Of a DNA stretch of 64,000 nt, positions 1 to 7,709 are shown one piece after another; the stretch's first letter is position 1, and each line of letters begins with the position of its first letter. A model generated the notes under the pieces. It had not been told where the DNA came from, ran no database searches, and was given only the letters and a program-made list of their open reading frames with translations. This DNA is from Mycolicibacter senuensis (lineage in GTDB: Bacteria; Actinomycetota; Actinomycetes; Mycobacteriales; Mycobacteriaceae), in contig NZ_LQPS01000031.1 in assembly GCF_002101885.1 (NCBI RefSeq), positions 62,001-126,000 of the forward strand. Direction: 5' to 3'. The translations under genes and the position numbers were made by a program.

Positions 1-351
1 GTGCTGCTGGAGATCGATCGGGAGGTCGAGGAGGCCGCGGCGTCACTGGGCGCCTCCGGCGCGACGATCTTTCGTTCCGTGGTGTTGCCGTCGTTGACCC
101 CGGCGCTGCTGACCGGGGCGGGCCTGGCGTTCTCCCGGGCCATCGGCGAGTTCGGCTCGGTGGTGTTGATCGGTGGGGCGGTGCCCGGCAAGACCGAGGT
201 GTCCTCGCAGTGGATCCGCACCCTGATCGAGAACGACGACCGCACCGGAGCCGCGGCGATCTCCCTGGTCCTGCTCGCCGTTTCGTTTCTGGTGTTGCTG
301 GCGCTGCGCGTGCTGGGTGCGCGGGTGACCAAGCGGCAGGAGCGGTCCTGA
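1..351 (+). CDS. cysT: Sulfate/thiosulfate ABC transporter permease CysT, C-terminal part (cut by window edge)
   Basis: Only the last 116 codons are inside the window; the true start lies to the left, so the GTG at position 1 is probably internal. The visible part opens with an ABC-permease EAA-type loop (EEAAASLGA...LPSLTPALLTG) that docks on the ATPase, then a GEFGSVVLIGG stretch and a last membrane helix rich in Leu/Val before a basic tail. The stop TGA shares one base with the ATG of the next permease gene, so the two are translationally coupled. With cysW and cysA it forms the membrane importer for sulfate and thiosulfate that feeds cysteine synthesis. CysT rather than CysW is inferred from its place first in the order T-W-A. 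Confidence 0.9.
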   Translation: MLLEIDREVEEAAASLGASGATIFRSVVLPSLTPALLTGAGLAFSRAIGEFGSVVLIGGAVPGKTEVSSQWIRTLIENDDRTGAAAISLVLLAVSFLVLLALRVLGARVTKRQERS

Positions 352-1166
352 TGACACCGTCACCGAAAGTCCGTCACCTCATCCGCTTCCTGGCGCTGAC
401 CTACATCGGTCTGTTGCTGATCGTTCCGGTGTCCTTGATCCTGTGGCGAAGCTTCGCGCCCGGATTCGGGCAGTTCTTCGCCTACATCTCCACTCCGGCG
501 GCGATCTCCGCACTGCAGCTGTCGCTGCTGGTGGTGGCGATCGTGGTGCCGCTGAACGTCGCCTTCGGTATCCCGACGGCACTGGTGCTGGCCCGCAACA
601 GGTTCCGCGGCAAGGGTGCGCTCCAGGCGATCATCGACCTGCCGTTCGCGGTGTCGCCGGTCATCGTCGGTGTCGCGCTGATCGTGTTGTGGGGATCGGC
701 CGGGGTGCTGGGCTTCGTGGAGAACGATTGGGGTCTCAAGGTCATCTTCGGCCTGCCCGGCATCGTGCTGGCCAGTATTTTCGTCACCCTGCCGTTCGTG
801 ATTCGGGAAGTCGAACCGGTGCTGCACGAACTGGGCACCGACATGGAGGAAGCGGCGGCGACGCTGGGTTCGAACTCGTGGCAGACGTTCTGGCGGATCA
901 CGCTGCCGTCCATCCGGTGGGGACTGACCTACGGAATCGTGCTGACCGTGGCGCGCACCCTGGGTGAGTACGGCGCGGTGTTGATCGTGTCGTCCAATCT
1001 GCCCGGCACATCTCAGACGCTGACACTGCTGGTGTCCGACCGCTACAACCGCGGCGCCGAATACGGCGCCTACGCCTTGTCGACGCTGTTGATGACGGTG
1101 TCGGCGCTGGTGTTGATCGTCTCTGTGGTGCTCGACATGCGGCGGGCCGGAAAGGGGAGCAGATGA
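351..1166 (+). CDS. cysW: Sulfate ABC transporter permease CysW
   Basis: A 271-residue integral membrane permease, the second transmembrane subunit of the CysTWA sulfate importer. The ATG at 351 overlaps the cysT stop by one base; the open frame extends upstream but that part reads in the wrong register for cysT and is not used. The protein has several hydrophobic helices and a canonical EAA loop around residue 165 ([22 protein letters not shown]), followed by a [15 protein letters not shown] stretch very like the one in CysT. The stop overlaps the start of cysA (ATGA at 1163). Length fits the family. Expression is probably sulfur-regulated together with cysT from a promoter outside the window. 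Confidence 0.93.
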   Translation: MTPSPKVRHLIRFLALTYIGLLLIVPVSLILWRSFAPGFGQFFAYISTPAAISALQLSLLVVAIVVPLNVAFGIPTALVLARNRFRGKGALQAIIDLPFAVSPVIVGVALIVLWGSAGVLGFVENDWGLKVIFGLPGIVLASIFVTLPFVIREVEPVLHELGTDMEEAAATLGSNSWQTFWRITLPSIRWGLTYGIVLTVARTLGEYGAVLIVSSNLPGTSQTLTLLVSDRYNRGAEYGAYALSTLLMTVSALVLIVSVVLDMRRAGKGSR

Positions 1167-2200
1167 CCGACGCGATCACCGTGCGCGGAGCCAACAAACG
1201 ATACGGCGACTTCGTCGCACTCGACAACGTCGACTTCGCGGTACCGTCCGGATCGCTCACCGCGCTGCTGGGGCCGAGCGGTTCGGGCAAGTCCACCCTG
1301 TTGCGGGCGATCGCCGGCCTGGATCACCCGGACAGCGGAACCGTGACCATCAACGGTGTCGACGTCACCGGTGTCCCGCCGCAGCGGCGCGGCATCGGGT
1401 TCGTGTTCCAGCACTATGCGGCGTTCAAGCACATGACGGTGCGCGACAACGTGGCGTTCGGGCTCAAGATCCGCAAACGGCCCAAGTCCGAGGTGAAGGA
1501 GAAGGTGGACAACCTGCTGGGCGTGGTCGGGCTCAGCGGGTTTCAGGCCCGCTATCCCAGTCAGCTCTCCGGTGGGCAGCGGCAGCGGATGGCGTTGGCG
1601 CGGGCACTGGCGGTGGATCCGCAGGTGCTGCTGCTCGACGAGCCGTTCGGGGCGTTGGACGCCAAGGTCCGGGAGGATCTCCGGGCCTGGCTGCGCCGGC
1701 TGCACGAGGAGGTGCACGTCACCACGGTGCTCGTCACCCACGACCAGGCCGAAGCGCTGGACGTCGCCGACCGTATCGCAGTGCTCAACCAGGGCCGTAT
1801 CGAGCAGCTCGGCACCCCGACCGAGGTCTATGACGCTCCGGCGAACGCATTCGTGATGTCGTTTTTGGGGGCGGTGTCCTCGCTCAACGGCGCCCTGGTG
1901 CGCCCGCACGACATCCGGGTCGGCCGCACCCCGGAGATGGCGGTGGCCGCCGTCGGAGACACCGGTCGCGACGAGGCGTCGGCGGTGCTGCGCGCGGTGG
2001 TGCACCGGGTGGTGGCGCTGGGCTTCGAGGTCCGCGTCGAGCTGATCAACGCCGCCACCCATGCGCCGTTCATCGCCCAGATCACCCGCGGCGACGCCGA
2101 AGCGCTGGCCTTGGCCGAAGGGGACACCGTTTATGTGCGGGCCACCCGGGTGCCGCCGCTCGCGGAGAAGCCGATCACGGGTGCATCGGTGCCGGTGTAG
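1163..2200 (+). CDS. cysA: Sulfate ABC transporter ATP-binding protein CysA
   Basis: A 345-residue cytoplasmic ATPase that drives sulfate/thiosulfate import through CysT-CysW. Walker A (GPSGSGKST) lies near residue 36, the signature [16 protein letters not shown] near 134, Walker B with the D-loop ([12 protein letters not shown]) near 154, and the switch histidine in [14 protein letters not shown] near 190. A C-terminal regulatory beta domain (PHDIRVGR onward) follows, as in CysA/MalK-type ATPases. It is the last gene of the plus-strand set and ends only 7 bases before the convergent FhuF-like gene. The start ATG forms an ATGA overlap with cysW. Confidence 0.95.
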   Translation: MTDAITVRGANKRYGDFVALDNVDFAVPSGSLTALLGPSGSGKSTLLRAIAGLDHPDSGTVTINGVDVTGVPPQRRGIGFVFQHYAAFKHMTVRDNVAFGLKIRKRPKSEVKEKVDNLLGVVGLSGFQARYPSQLSGGQRQRMALARALAVDPQVLLLDEPFGALDAKVREDLRAWLRRLHEEVHVTTVLVTHDQAEALDVADRIAVLNQGRIEQLGTPTEVYDAPANAFVMSFLGAVSSLNGALVRPHDIRVGRTPEMAVAAVGDTGRDEASAVLRAVVHRVVALGFEVRVELINAATHAPFIAQITRGDAEALALAEGDTVYVRATRVPPLAEKPITGASVPV

Positions 2201-2207
2201 CCGCTCG

Positions 2208-3080
2208 TCACCGTTGGGTTCGGTCGCCGCGGCCCGCGGCGGCCGGCGCGGGGACATGGCTCAGCGCCCGCAGCTGCCGTCTCGCCGGTTGCGGGCGGTC
2301 ATGGACTGCCATCTTGCACGCGGGCGATTCCACCCGCCGGGACGGCGCGTTCGTCCCGCGTACCGGTAGACCGAATCCGGCCATCACGTCGAGCATGGCC
2401 TGGCTGCGCCGGAAGCTGACAGCCTCGTTGTTGCCCGGGAGATGCCGGAGCTGCGAGGCGGCCACCACCACCGCAGAGCCCACGGCTTGCCACATCGAGG
2501 CGACGGGAACCGCTCTTTCGCTCACCCCGTGTAGCCAGACGAACAGTGGCGCCAGGGCGCGGTGGCAGCGGTGTGCCACCCAGGTGATCAGGGCCGACTC
2601 ATCGGGTAACACCACCACTGCGTCCCGGTGCAGGGACCGGCCGTCATGCCCGATGGCCGGGTCGTCGGGAAGCACGCGCATCGTGGGATCCACCACGGCC
2701 GCCCAGTCGATGTCGTTGTCGCTGTCGAAGTGCACCCACAGGTTCTCCAGGCCGGTGTCCCAGGCTCTGCCCTCCAGGAGCACCAGCGGTAGCACCCGCC
2801 CGAGCACTTCGTGGGTCAGCCGGCCGGCCAGCAGATTGCCCGCCGCGCGCCGGCCTGCGACCGTGGCGGTCTCGTCGAAGACGCTCCCCAGCCGGTCGAT
2901 GGTGAGGACGGAGTCCATCGGGCACCATCGACGCTTGTTGACCTCGGCCAGCACCGCGACACCGTAGGTTCGCGGGTACAGCGGATGTAGTTCACGCAGC
3001 CGGTGACAGGATTCATGCAGTGCCAAAGCGTGCTGATAGTCCATTCCCGCGGTGAGTGGGTTCTCGCCCCTCGGCGCCAC
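2208..3080 (-). CDS. FhuF-like / IucA-IucC C-terminal-like iron utilisation protein, iron-boxed
   Basis: A 290-residue soluble protein resembling the FhuF-type ferric-siderophore reductases annotated in mycobacteria: a central stretch with WVHFDSDNDIDWAAVVDPTMR, then HRCHRALAPLFVWLHGVS and a helix region (MWQAVGSAVVVAASQL). The GTG start at 3080 is supported by AAGGAGG five bases upstream, better than the internal ATG of MDYQHAL. A strong IdeR-like box lies at 3094-3112, so iron repression is likely, and a role in releasing iron from imported mycobactin or another siderophore is inferred. Oddity: classical FhuF proteins end with a CC...CxxC [2Fe-2S] motif. Here the tail is basic and Pro/Arg-rich with a single late cysteine (PACKM). 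Assignment to family is moderate and function is inferred. Confidence 0.6.
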   Translation of the reverse strand: MAPRGENPLTAGMDYQHALALHESCHRLRELHPLYPRTYGVAVLAEVNKRRWCPMDSVLTIDRLGSVFDETATVAGRRAAGNLLAGRLTHEVLGRVLPLVLLEGRAWDTGLENLWVHFDSDNDIDWAAVVDPTMRVLPDDPAIGHDGRSLHRDAVVVLPDESALITWVAHRCHRALAPLFVWLHGVSERAVPVASMWQAVGSAVVVAASQLRHLPGNNEAVSFRRSQAMLDVMAGFGLPVRGTNAPSRRVESPACKMAVHDRPQPARRQLRALSHVPAPAAAGRGDRTQR

Positions 3081-3093
3081 CGGACCTCCTTCA

Positions 3094-3112
3094 GTAGGTT
3101 AGGCTAACCATA
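3094..3112. promoter_or_regulatory. IdeR-like iron box upstream of the FhuF-like gene
   Basis: GTAGGTTAGGCTAACCATA matches the degenerate IdeR/DtxR consensus TWAGGTWAGSCTWACCTWA at 17 of 19 positions by eye. It sits just upstream of the Shine-Dalgarno of the minus-strand gene starting at 3080, where bound IdeR would block transcription when iron is sufficient. Confidence 0.8.
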
Positions 3113-3181
3113 CTAAAGGCCCGCCACGGGTGGAACGGCTGTGACCGCTTTCACTTTTGCGCTCGCGTTTTCGAGGGCCGG

Positions 3182-3895
3182 TCAGGCTGCGAGGCGATCC
3201 GCCAGCGCCGTCTCCACCCGGTCCAGCACGGTCGCGGCCACCAGGCGGTGCGCGCCGAGCGGCTCGGCCATCGGAATGCCCTCGCGGCGTGCATATTCGG
3301 CGATGCCGTCGGTGATCGTGCCGTGCGCCAGGAACCACGGCGCGATCATCAGCCGCGCGGCGCCGCGTGCCCGGAGCCGCTCGACCGCCTGCGGCACCGA
3401 GCCCGCCATGGTGGCGAAAGCCATTTCTACACCCGCCCAACGGGTTCCGCGCGACAACCGGTCGGCGACTCGTGCGGTGCGAGCGTTGGCGACAGCGTTC
3501 GACGATCCGACCGCGACGGCCACCACACCCAGCTGCGGGTCGAACCGCGACGCCCCGGCCGAGGTCAGCCGCTCACCGAGCACCTGCACCAGCCGACGGT
3601 CTTCGCCCAGCGTCGGCGCCACCCGCACGGCCGTCCCGGATTCTTCGATCATCCCCGGGATGTCGACGCGAGCATGGTAGGCGCTGGCCAACAGGAACGG
3701 CACCACGACTGCATCGTCGGCGTCGTCGCCGACGTCGGCGAGCACGTCGCGCAGATTCGGGGTGTTGTGTTCGCAGAACGCCACCCGCACATCGTGTTCC
3801 GGTGCCACCCGGCGCAGGTGCCCGGCGATCGCACGGGTGTTGGCAGCCGAGCGCGGATCCCGGCTGCCGTGCGCCGTCAAGACCAGGGTGGTCAC
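3182..3895 (-). CDS. che1: Sirohydrochlorin ferrochelatase-like protein (CbiX/SirB family)
   Basis: A 237-residue chelatase-family protein expected to insert Fe2+ into sirohydrochlorin to make siroheme, the cofactor of the sulfite reductase encoded two genes upstream. The N-terminus shows the family motif LVLTAHGSRDPRS with the metal-binding His; a second half repeats the fold (FLAHGTITDGIAEYARREG), as in two-domain CbiX_L/SirB proteins. The frame opens upstream to 3913, but the GTG at 3895 makes a GTGA overlap with the cysH stop and begins directly at VTTLVLTAHGS, so it is preferred. It corresponds to Rv2393 (che1) in the conserved sirA-cysH-che1 order. Cobalt chelation is the alternative; the operon argues for siroheme. 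Confidence 0.87.
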   Translation of the reverse strand: MTTLVLTAHGSRDPRSAANTRAIAGHLRRVAPEHDVRVAFCEHNTPNLRDVLADVGDDADDAVVVPFLLASAYHARVDIPGMIEESGTAVRVAPTLGEDRRLVQVLGERLTSAGASRFDPQLGVVAVAVGSSNAVANARTARVADRLSRGTRWAGVEMAFATMAGSVPQAVERLRARGAARLMIAPWFLAHGTITDGIAEYARREGIPMAEPLGAHRLVAATVLDRVETALADRLAA

Positions 3896-4623
3896 GAGGC
3901 GTGCAACCCGCATTCGGTCTTGGCGCTACCGGCCCAGCGGCCGCTGCGCGGATCGGCGCCGGCTGCCGGCTTCACGGTGCACGGCGCGCAACCGATCGAC
4001 GGGTAGCCCTCGTCCAGCAGCGGGTTGACCAGCACGTTGTGCTCGGCGATGTAGGCGTTCATCTGCTCGTCGCTCCAGGCGGCGATGGGGTTGATCTTCA
4101 CCAGACCGAACTGCTCGTCGAAGCTGATCAACGGGGCGTTGGCCCGGGTCGGCGCCTCCACCCGGCGCAGCCCGGTCACCCACGCCGAGTAGCCGCCCAG
4201 CGTGCGGGCCAACGGTTCGACCTTGCGCAGCCGGCAGCACAGCGCCGGATTCGACGCGAACAGGTCCTTGCCGCGGCCGGCGTCCTGCTCGGCGACGGTC
4301 TGTTCCGGGGTCACATTGACCAACGAGATGTCGTACATCGCCTCGACGGCATCGCGGGTGCCGATGGTCTCGGCGAAGTGATACCCGGTGTCGAGGAACA
4401 GCACCGGAACCCCGGCGCGGACCTTTGCCGCCAGATCCACCAGCACCGCGTCGGCCATATTGGAGGCCACCACGTAGTTGCAGGTCGCGCCTCCCCGGGG
4501 ACCGTTCACCCCGCCGAAGTTCGCCTCGGTCCACTCCAGCAGTTCGGTGGCGGTCGCTCCGTCGAGTTCCGCGGCACCTTTGGCGGCCAGCTCGCGCAGC
4601 TCGTCTTCGCTGTGCGGCCTCAT
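3892..4623 (-). CDS. cysH: Adenylylsulfate (APS) reductase, [4Fe-4S] type
   Basis: A 243-residue reductase that turns activated sulfate (APS) into sulfite and AMP using thioredoxin. The paired-cysteine motif NPALCCRLRK and the later SIGCAPCT (CxxC) supply the four ligands of a [4Fe-4S] cluster, which marks APS reductases as opposed to PAPS reductases; the catalytic cysteine is in the terminal KTECGLH motif. The ATG at 4623 makes an ATGA overlap with the sirA stop and is preferred over an upstream in-frame start at 4656 that would read through sirA. Its stop overlaps che1. The product feeds sulfite directly to SirA. Confidence 0.95.
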   Translation of the reverse strand: MRPHSEDELRELAAKGAAELDGATATELLEWTEANFGGVNGPRGGATCNYVVASNMADAVLVDLAAKVRAGVPVLFLDTGYHFAETIGTRDAVEAMYDISLVNVTPEQTVAEQDAGRGKDLFASNPALCCRLRKVEPLARTLGGYSAWVTGLRRVEAPTRANAPLISFDEQFGLVKINPIAAWSDEQMNAYIAEHNVLVNPLLDEGYPSIGCAPCTVKPAAGADPRSGRWAGSAKTECGLHAS

Positions 4624-6299
4624 CGCAGGTCGTCTTCCTCGGCCCGCACCGCCCACTGCGCGAATCGCTCGCCGGCGTTGCGGCCCTTGATGAAGTTGCG
4701 CACCACCCGGTCGATGTAGTCACCGAGGTCGTCGTTGAACACCTTGTGCTGACGCAGCTTTCGACCGAATCCACTGTCGGCGCCCAGGCTGCCGCCCAGG
4801 TGCACCTGGAAACCGGGTACGGAATTGCCGGCGCCGTCGTCGATCATCTGGCCCTTGAACCCGATGTCGGCCACCTGGATGCGGGCGCACGAGTTGGGGC
4901 AACCGTTGATGTTGACGGTGACCGGCACGTCCAACTGCGCGTTGAGGTCATCCAGCCGCTGCTCGAGTTCGGGCACCAGGCTCTGCGCGCGCACCCGGGT
5001 CTCGACGAACGACAGCTTGCAGAACTCCAGGCCGGTGCAGGCCATCAGGTTGCGCCGCCACGGCGACGGGTCGGCCGGCAGGCCCAGCGCATCGAGTTCG
5101 GCCAGCAGGCCGTCGAGCTTCTCGTCGGGAACGTCGAGGATGATCAGCTTCTGGTACGGGGTGAACCGGGCGCGGTCGGTACCGACCTGCTCCATCAGTT
5201 CGGCGATCTTGAGCAGCGTGGCGCCGTTGACCCGGCCGGAGATCGGGGCCACCCCGACCGCGTTGTGGCCGTTGCGGAGCTTCTGCACCCCGACGTGGTC
5301 GATGGTCGCGGTGGGCTGCGTGGGGGCCGGGCCGTCGATCAGCTTGCGGCCCAGGTACTCGGTCTCGAGAACTTCCCTGAATTTCTCCACGCCCCAGTCC
5401 TTGACCAGGAACTTCAGCCGGGCCTTGGACCGCAGCCGGCGGTAGCCGTAGTCGCGGAAGACCCGGGTGACGGCTTCCCAGACGTCCGGGACCTCATCGA
5501 GCGGAACCCACGCGCCGAGCCGCTTGGCCAGCATCGGGTTGGTCGACAGGCCGCCACCGACCCACAGGTCCAGGCCGGGGCCGTGCTCGGGATGGTTGAC
5601 ACCGATGAAGGAGATGTCGTTGATCTCGTGGGCGACGTCCTGCAGGCCCGACACCGCGGTCTTGTACTTGCGTGGCAGGTTGGCGTACTCGGGCTTGCCG
5701 ATGTAGCGCCGGACGATCTCGTCGAGTGCGGGGGAGGCGTCGAGCACCTCATCGAGGGACTCGCCGGCCAGCGGTGAGCCCAGCATGCCGCGCGGGCAGT
5801 CGCCGCAGGCCTCCAGGGTCTGCAGACCCACGGCGGCCAGCCGGTCCCAGATCTCCGGAACCTTCTCGATCTCGATCCAGTGGTATTGCAGGTTCTGCCG
5901 GTCGGTGATGTCGGCGGTGCCCCGGGCGTGATCGACCGAGATCTGACCGAGGGTGCGCATCGCGGCGGCCGACAGCGCCTTGCCGTCGCAGCGCACCCGC
6001 ATCATGAAGTACTTGGCCTCCAGCAGCTCGGCGTTCTCATCGCCGGTGAAGGTGCCGTCGTAGCCCTGCTCACGCTGGGTGTAGAGGCCCATCCAGCGGA
6101 ACCGGCCACGCAGGTCGTCCTTGGTGATGGCATCGAAGCCCTGCTTGGAGTAGACGTCGATGATGCGAGCCTGCACGTTGAGTGCCGGGTCGTCCTTCTT
6201 GAGCTGTTCGTTGGGGTTGACCGGTTCGGTCTCACCGAGGGCCCACTGGGCCTCGCTGCGCTGCCGGCCCTTGCTGGGCGCGGACGGGGTGGCGGTCAT
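4620..6299 (-). CDS. sirA: Ferredoxin-dependent sulfite reductase (siroheme, 4Fe-4S)
   Basis: A 559-residue sulfite reductase (NirA/SirA family) making sulfide for cysteine synthesis in the cytoplasm. Cluster/siroheme ligands are visible: ACTGLEFCKLS (C-x5-C, about residues 419 and 425) and NGCPNSCAR (C-x3-C, about residues 464 and 468). The paired ferredoxin-like half-domains, IDHVGVQK and other family segments are present and the length fits. The ATG at 6299 has AAGGAG five bases upstream, but this Shine-Dalgarno is buried in a hairpin (6305-6321) below a cysteine-rich leader ORF. It is the first gene of sirA-cysH-che1, all linked by 4-base overlaps. Nitrite reductase is the alternative name for the family; context supports sulfite. 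Confidence 0.95.
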   Translation of the reverse strand: MTATPSAPSKGRQRSEAQWALGETEPVNPNEQLKKDDPALNVQARIIDVYSKQGFDAITKDDLRGRFRWMGLYTQREQGYDGTFTGDENAELLEAKYFMMRVRCDGKALSAAAMRTLGQISVDHARGTADITDRQNLQYHWIEIEKVPEIWDRLAAVGLQTLEACGDCPRGMLGSPLAGESLDEVLDASPALDEIVRRYIGKPEYANLPRKYKTAVSGLQDVAHEINDISFIGVNHPEHGPGLDLWVGGGLSTNPMLAKRLGAWVPLDEVPDVWEAVTRVFRDYGYRRLRSKARLKFLVKDWGVEKFREVLETEYLGRKLIDGPAPTQPTATIDHVGVQKLRNGHNAVGVAPISGRVNGATLLKIAELMEQVGTDRARFTPYQKLIILDVPDEKLDGLLAELDALGLPADPSPWRRNLMACTGLEFCKLSFVETRVRAQSLVPELEQRLDDLNAQLDVPVTVNINGCPNSCARIQVADIGFKGQMIDDGAGNSVPGFQVHLGGSLGADSGFGRKLRQHKVFNDDLGDYIDRVVRNFIKGRNAGERFAQWAVRAEEDDLR

Positions 6300-6304
6300 C
6301 GGTT

Positions 6305-6321
6305 CTCCTTCGGAAAAGGAG
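6305..6321 (-). promoter_or_regulatory. Hairpin sequestering the sirA Shine-Dalgarno
   Basis: On the minus strand CTCCTT (6321-6316) and AAGGAG (6310-6305) form a 6-bp stem with a 5-nt loop, and AAGGAG is exactly the sirA ribosome-binding site. A competing pairing is visible: AGCTGGC (minus, 6385-6379) can pair with GCCAGCT (minus, 6326-6320), which overlaps the outer stem and could free the site. This fits an attenuator read by ribosomes on the upstream ORF; the switching itself is inferred. Confidence 0.6.
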
Positions 6322-6415
6322 CTGGCGGGGATTGAGCGCAGGGCACCGGTGGCTGAGTCCGGCAGCGCAGATCCGGCGGCCAGCTGGGAAAGTGCAGGTG
6401 GGCGGTTCTACGGCA

Positions 6416-6511
6416 TCAAGGCAGACAGCGACAGGTGCAAACCCGCTTGAAATCGATGTGCCGCCGAGCCACCAAGGCAACCCCGGATGCGGTGCAGTAG
6501 GCGGCAGTCAC
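6416..6511 (-). CDS. Leaderless polycysteine upstream ORF (cysteine attenuator) of the sirA operon
   Basis: A 31-codon ORF starting at GTG 6511 (MTAAYCTASG...) and ending ...DFKRVCTCRCLP at 6416, with three Cys codons among five near its end plus one early Cys. A TATAAT-like CATAAT at 6524-6519 places the likely transcript start exactly on the GTG, so it would be translated as a leaderless mRNA. Leaderless polycysteine small ORFs acting as cysteine-responsive attenuators upstream of sulfur genes are described in mycobacteria; this one lies 117 bases before sirA and above a hairpin masking its Shine-Dalgarno. Ribosome slowing at the Cys codons under cysteine shortage is expected to open sirA translation. 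A shorter start at GTG 6472 is possible but has no matching -10. Confidence 0.72.
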   Translation of the reverse strand: MTAAYCTASGVALVARRHIDFKRVCTCRCLP

Positions 6512-6518
6512 ACGGGCG

Positions 6519-6524
6519 ATTATG
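6519..6524 (-). promoter_or_regulatory. -10 element for the leaderless sirA leader transcript
   Basis: CATAAT on the minus strand, seven bases before the GTG at 6511. Spacing is right for transcription to begin on the start codon. No convincing -35 is seen. Confidence 0.55.
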
Positions 6525-6704
6525 CCATGGATGCCGAAAATCTTCCTTACCGGCGCAAAGTTGTGATCAGCGTGCGTAAAACTCATTTGGGGCCCGAAGG
6601 CGAAGCGGCCGGTACGGGAGGACCGGATCGGGACAGCCCGGGACTGTGCGGGCCGGGATGCGGACCGCGCACAACAAGCTGATTGGAAGCCGATCGGAAG
6701 GCGG
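6525..6704. other. Intergenic remainder between sirA leader and the Rv2390c-like gene
   Basis: Divergent intergenic DNA that must hold the upstream parts of the leader promoter and the promoter of the plus-strand gene at 6705. I see no further ORF with coding character, no iron box and no strong hairpin in it. Confidence 0.4.
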
Positions 6705-7256
6705 GTGGGACAGGTGAGTGTCGTCGACTTCGGGTGGGAGCCGGTGTGGGAACCGTCCCCGGCACCTGAACCGCCCCCGCGGATCAACGGACGTGCGATG
6801 CTGCGACGCTGGCTGGCCGTCGCGAGCCTGGTGGCCGCGGTCGGCGGTGGCGGTTGGCTGGCCGTGCAGCACTACGAAACGCATCTCGCCGGCGAGCAGG
6901 CCCGCAATGTCGCCGTGGCATATGTGTTGCGGCTGACCAACGTCGACGCCGACGACGTCGACCGGAACTTCGCCGAGATCGCCGAGGGCGCCACCGGCGA
7001 GTTCGACGCGATGCACGCCCGGTCGGCGGCCAGGCTGCGCCAGCTGCTGATCGACGACAAGGCGACCGCGCGCGGCCACGTCGCCGAAGCGGTGGTCAAA
7101 TCCGCCGCGAAGAACCACGCCGTGGTGGTGCTGCTGGTCAATCAGTCGGTGCGCAACGCCGACCACCCCGAACCGGTGATCGACCGCAGCTCGATCCGGA
7201 TGACCATGGACCGGGTCGACGGCCGGTGGCTGGCCAGCAAGGTGGAGTTGGTATGA
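6705..7256 (+). CDS. Mce-associated-type membrane protein (Rv2390c-like)
   Basis: A 183-residue protein with a short Pro-rich cytoplasmic N-terminus, one membrane segment at about residues 33-52 (RRWLAVASLVAAVGGGGWLA) and an outside domain of about 130 residues whose pattern (VAYVLRLTNVDADDVDRNFAEIAEGATGEF... then MTMDRVDGRWLASKVELV) matches mycobacterial Mce-associated proteins with an NTF2-like fold. Its place next to rpfD and hemW matches Rv2390c. Start is uncertain: GTG 6705 has GGAAGG three bases away, GTG 6714 has it 12 bases away. Its stop overlaps the rpfD ATG by four bases, so the two are coupled. Molecular function is unknown. Confidence 0.8.
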   Translation: MGQVSVVDFGWEPVWEPSPAPEPPPRINGRAMLRRWLAVASLVAAVGGGGWLAVQHYETHLAGEQARNVAVAYVLRLTNVDADDVDRNFAEIAEGATGEFDAMHARSAARLRQLLIDDKATARGHVAEAVVKSAAKNHAVVVLLVNQSVRNADHPEPVIDRSSIRMTMDRVDGRWLASKVELV

Positions 7257-7660
7257 GGAAACTCACAGCGTTGACGGCCGGTGCGCTGCTGATCGGAGCC
7301 GCCGACTTGACCGCGGCGGCTCACGCTGACCCGATCGACTGGGCGGCCATCGCCAACTGTGCATCCGGTGGCGACTGGGCGGCCGACTCCGGTGTCGGCG
7401 GCTATGGCGGGTTGCAGATCAGTGCCGCGGCCTGGGACGCCAACGGCGGAGTCGGGTTGCCGTCGCAAGCCAGCCCGCAGCAGCAGATCGCGGTGGCCAA
7501 GCGCATCATGGCCAGCGAGGGGCCCGGCGCCTGGCCGGCCTGCGCGTCCCGCGGCGCCGCGGCCACCAGCGGTGCCGGGGCGGCCCCGGTCGGCTCGCTG
7601 ACCCACTACCTGTCGGCACTGGCCGCGGACACCGGCGGGCCGGCCGCACCGGCAGACTGA
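7253..7660 (+). CDS. rpfD: RpfD-like resuscitation-promoting factor with catalytic Glu replaced by Ala
   Basis: A 135-residue secreted protein: signal peptide to about residue 25 (AAAHA-DP), then one Rpf lysozyme-like domain (DWAAIANC...GGYGGLQISAAAWDANGG...QQIAVAKRIMASEGPGAWPAC) and a short Ala/Gly tail. Rpf proteins cleave peptidoglycan glycan strands and help dormant cells resume growth. The invariant catalytic motif CESGGNW reads C-A-S-G-G-D-W here: codon 37 is GCA (7361-7363) where Glu is expected, one base from GAA. The usual NTGNG loop reads DSGVG. The disulfide cysteines and substrate-groove segment YGGLQ are kept. The fold looks intact but hydrolase activity is probably lost. ATGA overlap with the upstream gene; orthology to Rv2389c is from synteny. 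Confidence 0.88.
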   Translation: MRKLTALTAGALLIGAADLTAAAHADPIDWAAIANCASGGDWAADSGVGGYGGLQISAAAWDANGGVGLPSQASPQQQIAVAKRIMASEGPGAWPACASRGAAATSGAGAAPVGSLTHYLSALAADTGGPAAPAD

Positions 7661-7709
7661 GCAGTCGCCCACCAGCGCCGTGCCCGGCGCCATGGGATGA
7701 TCGGGCCCT

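Noticed and set aside
4425..5777. Long plus-strand open frame of 450 codons opposite sirA/cysH
   Set aside because: Pro/Arg-rich antisense shadow of strongly supported minus-strand genes; high GC keeps many frames open.
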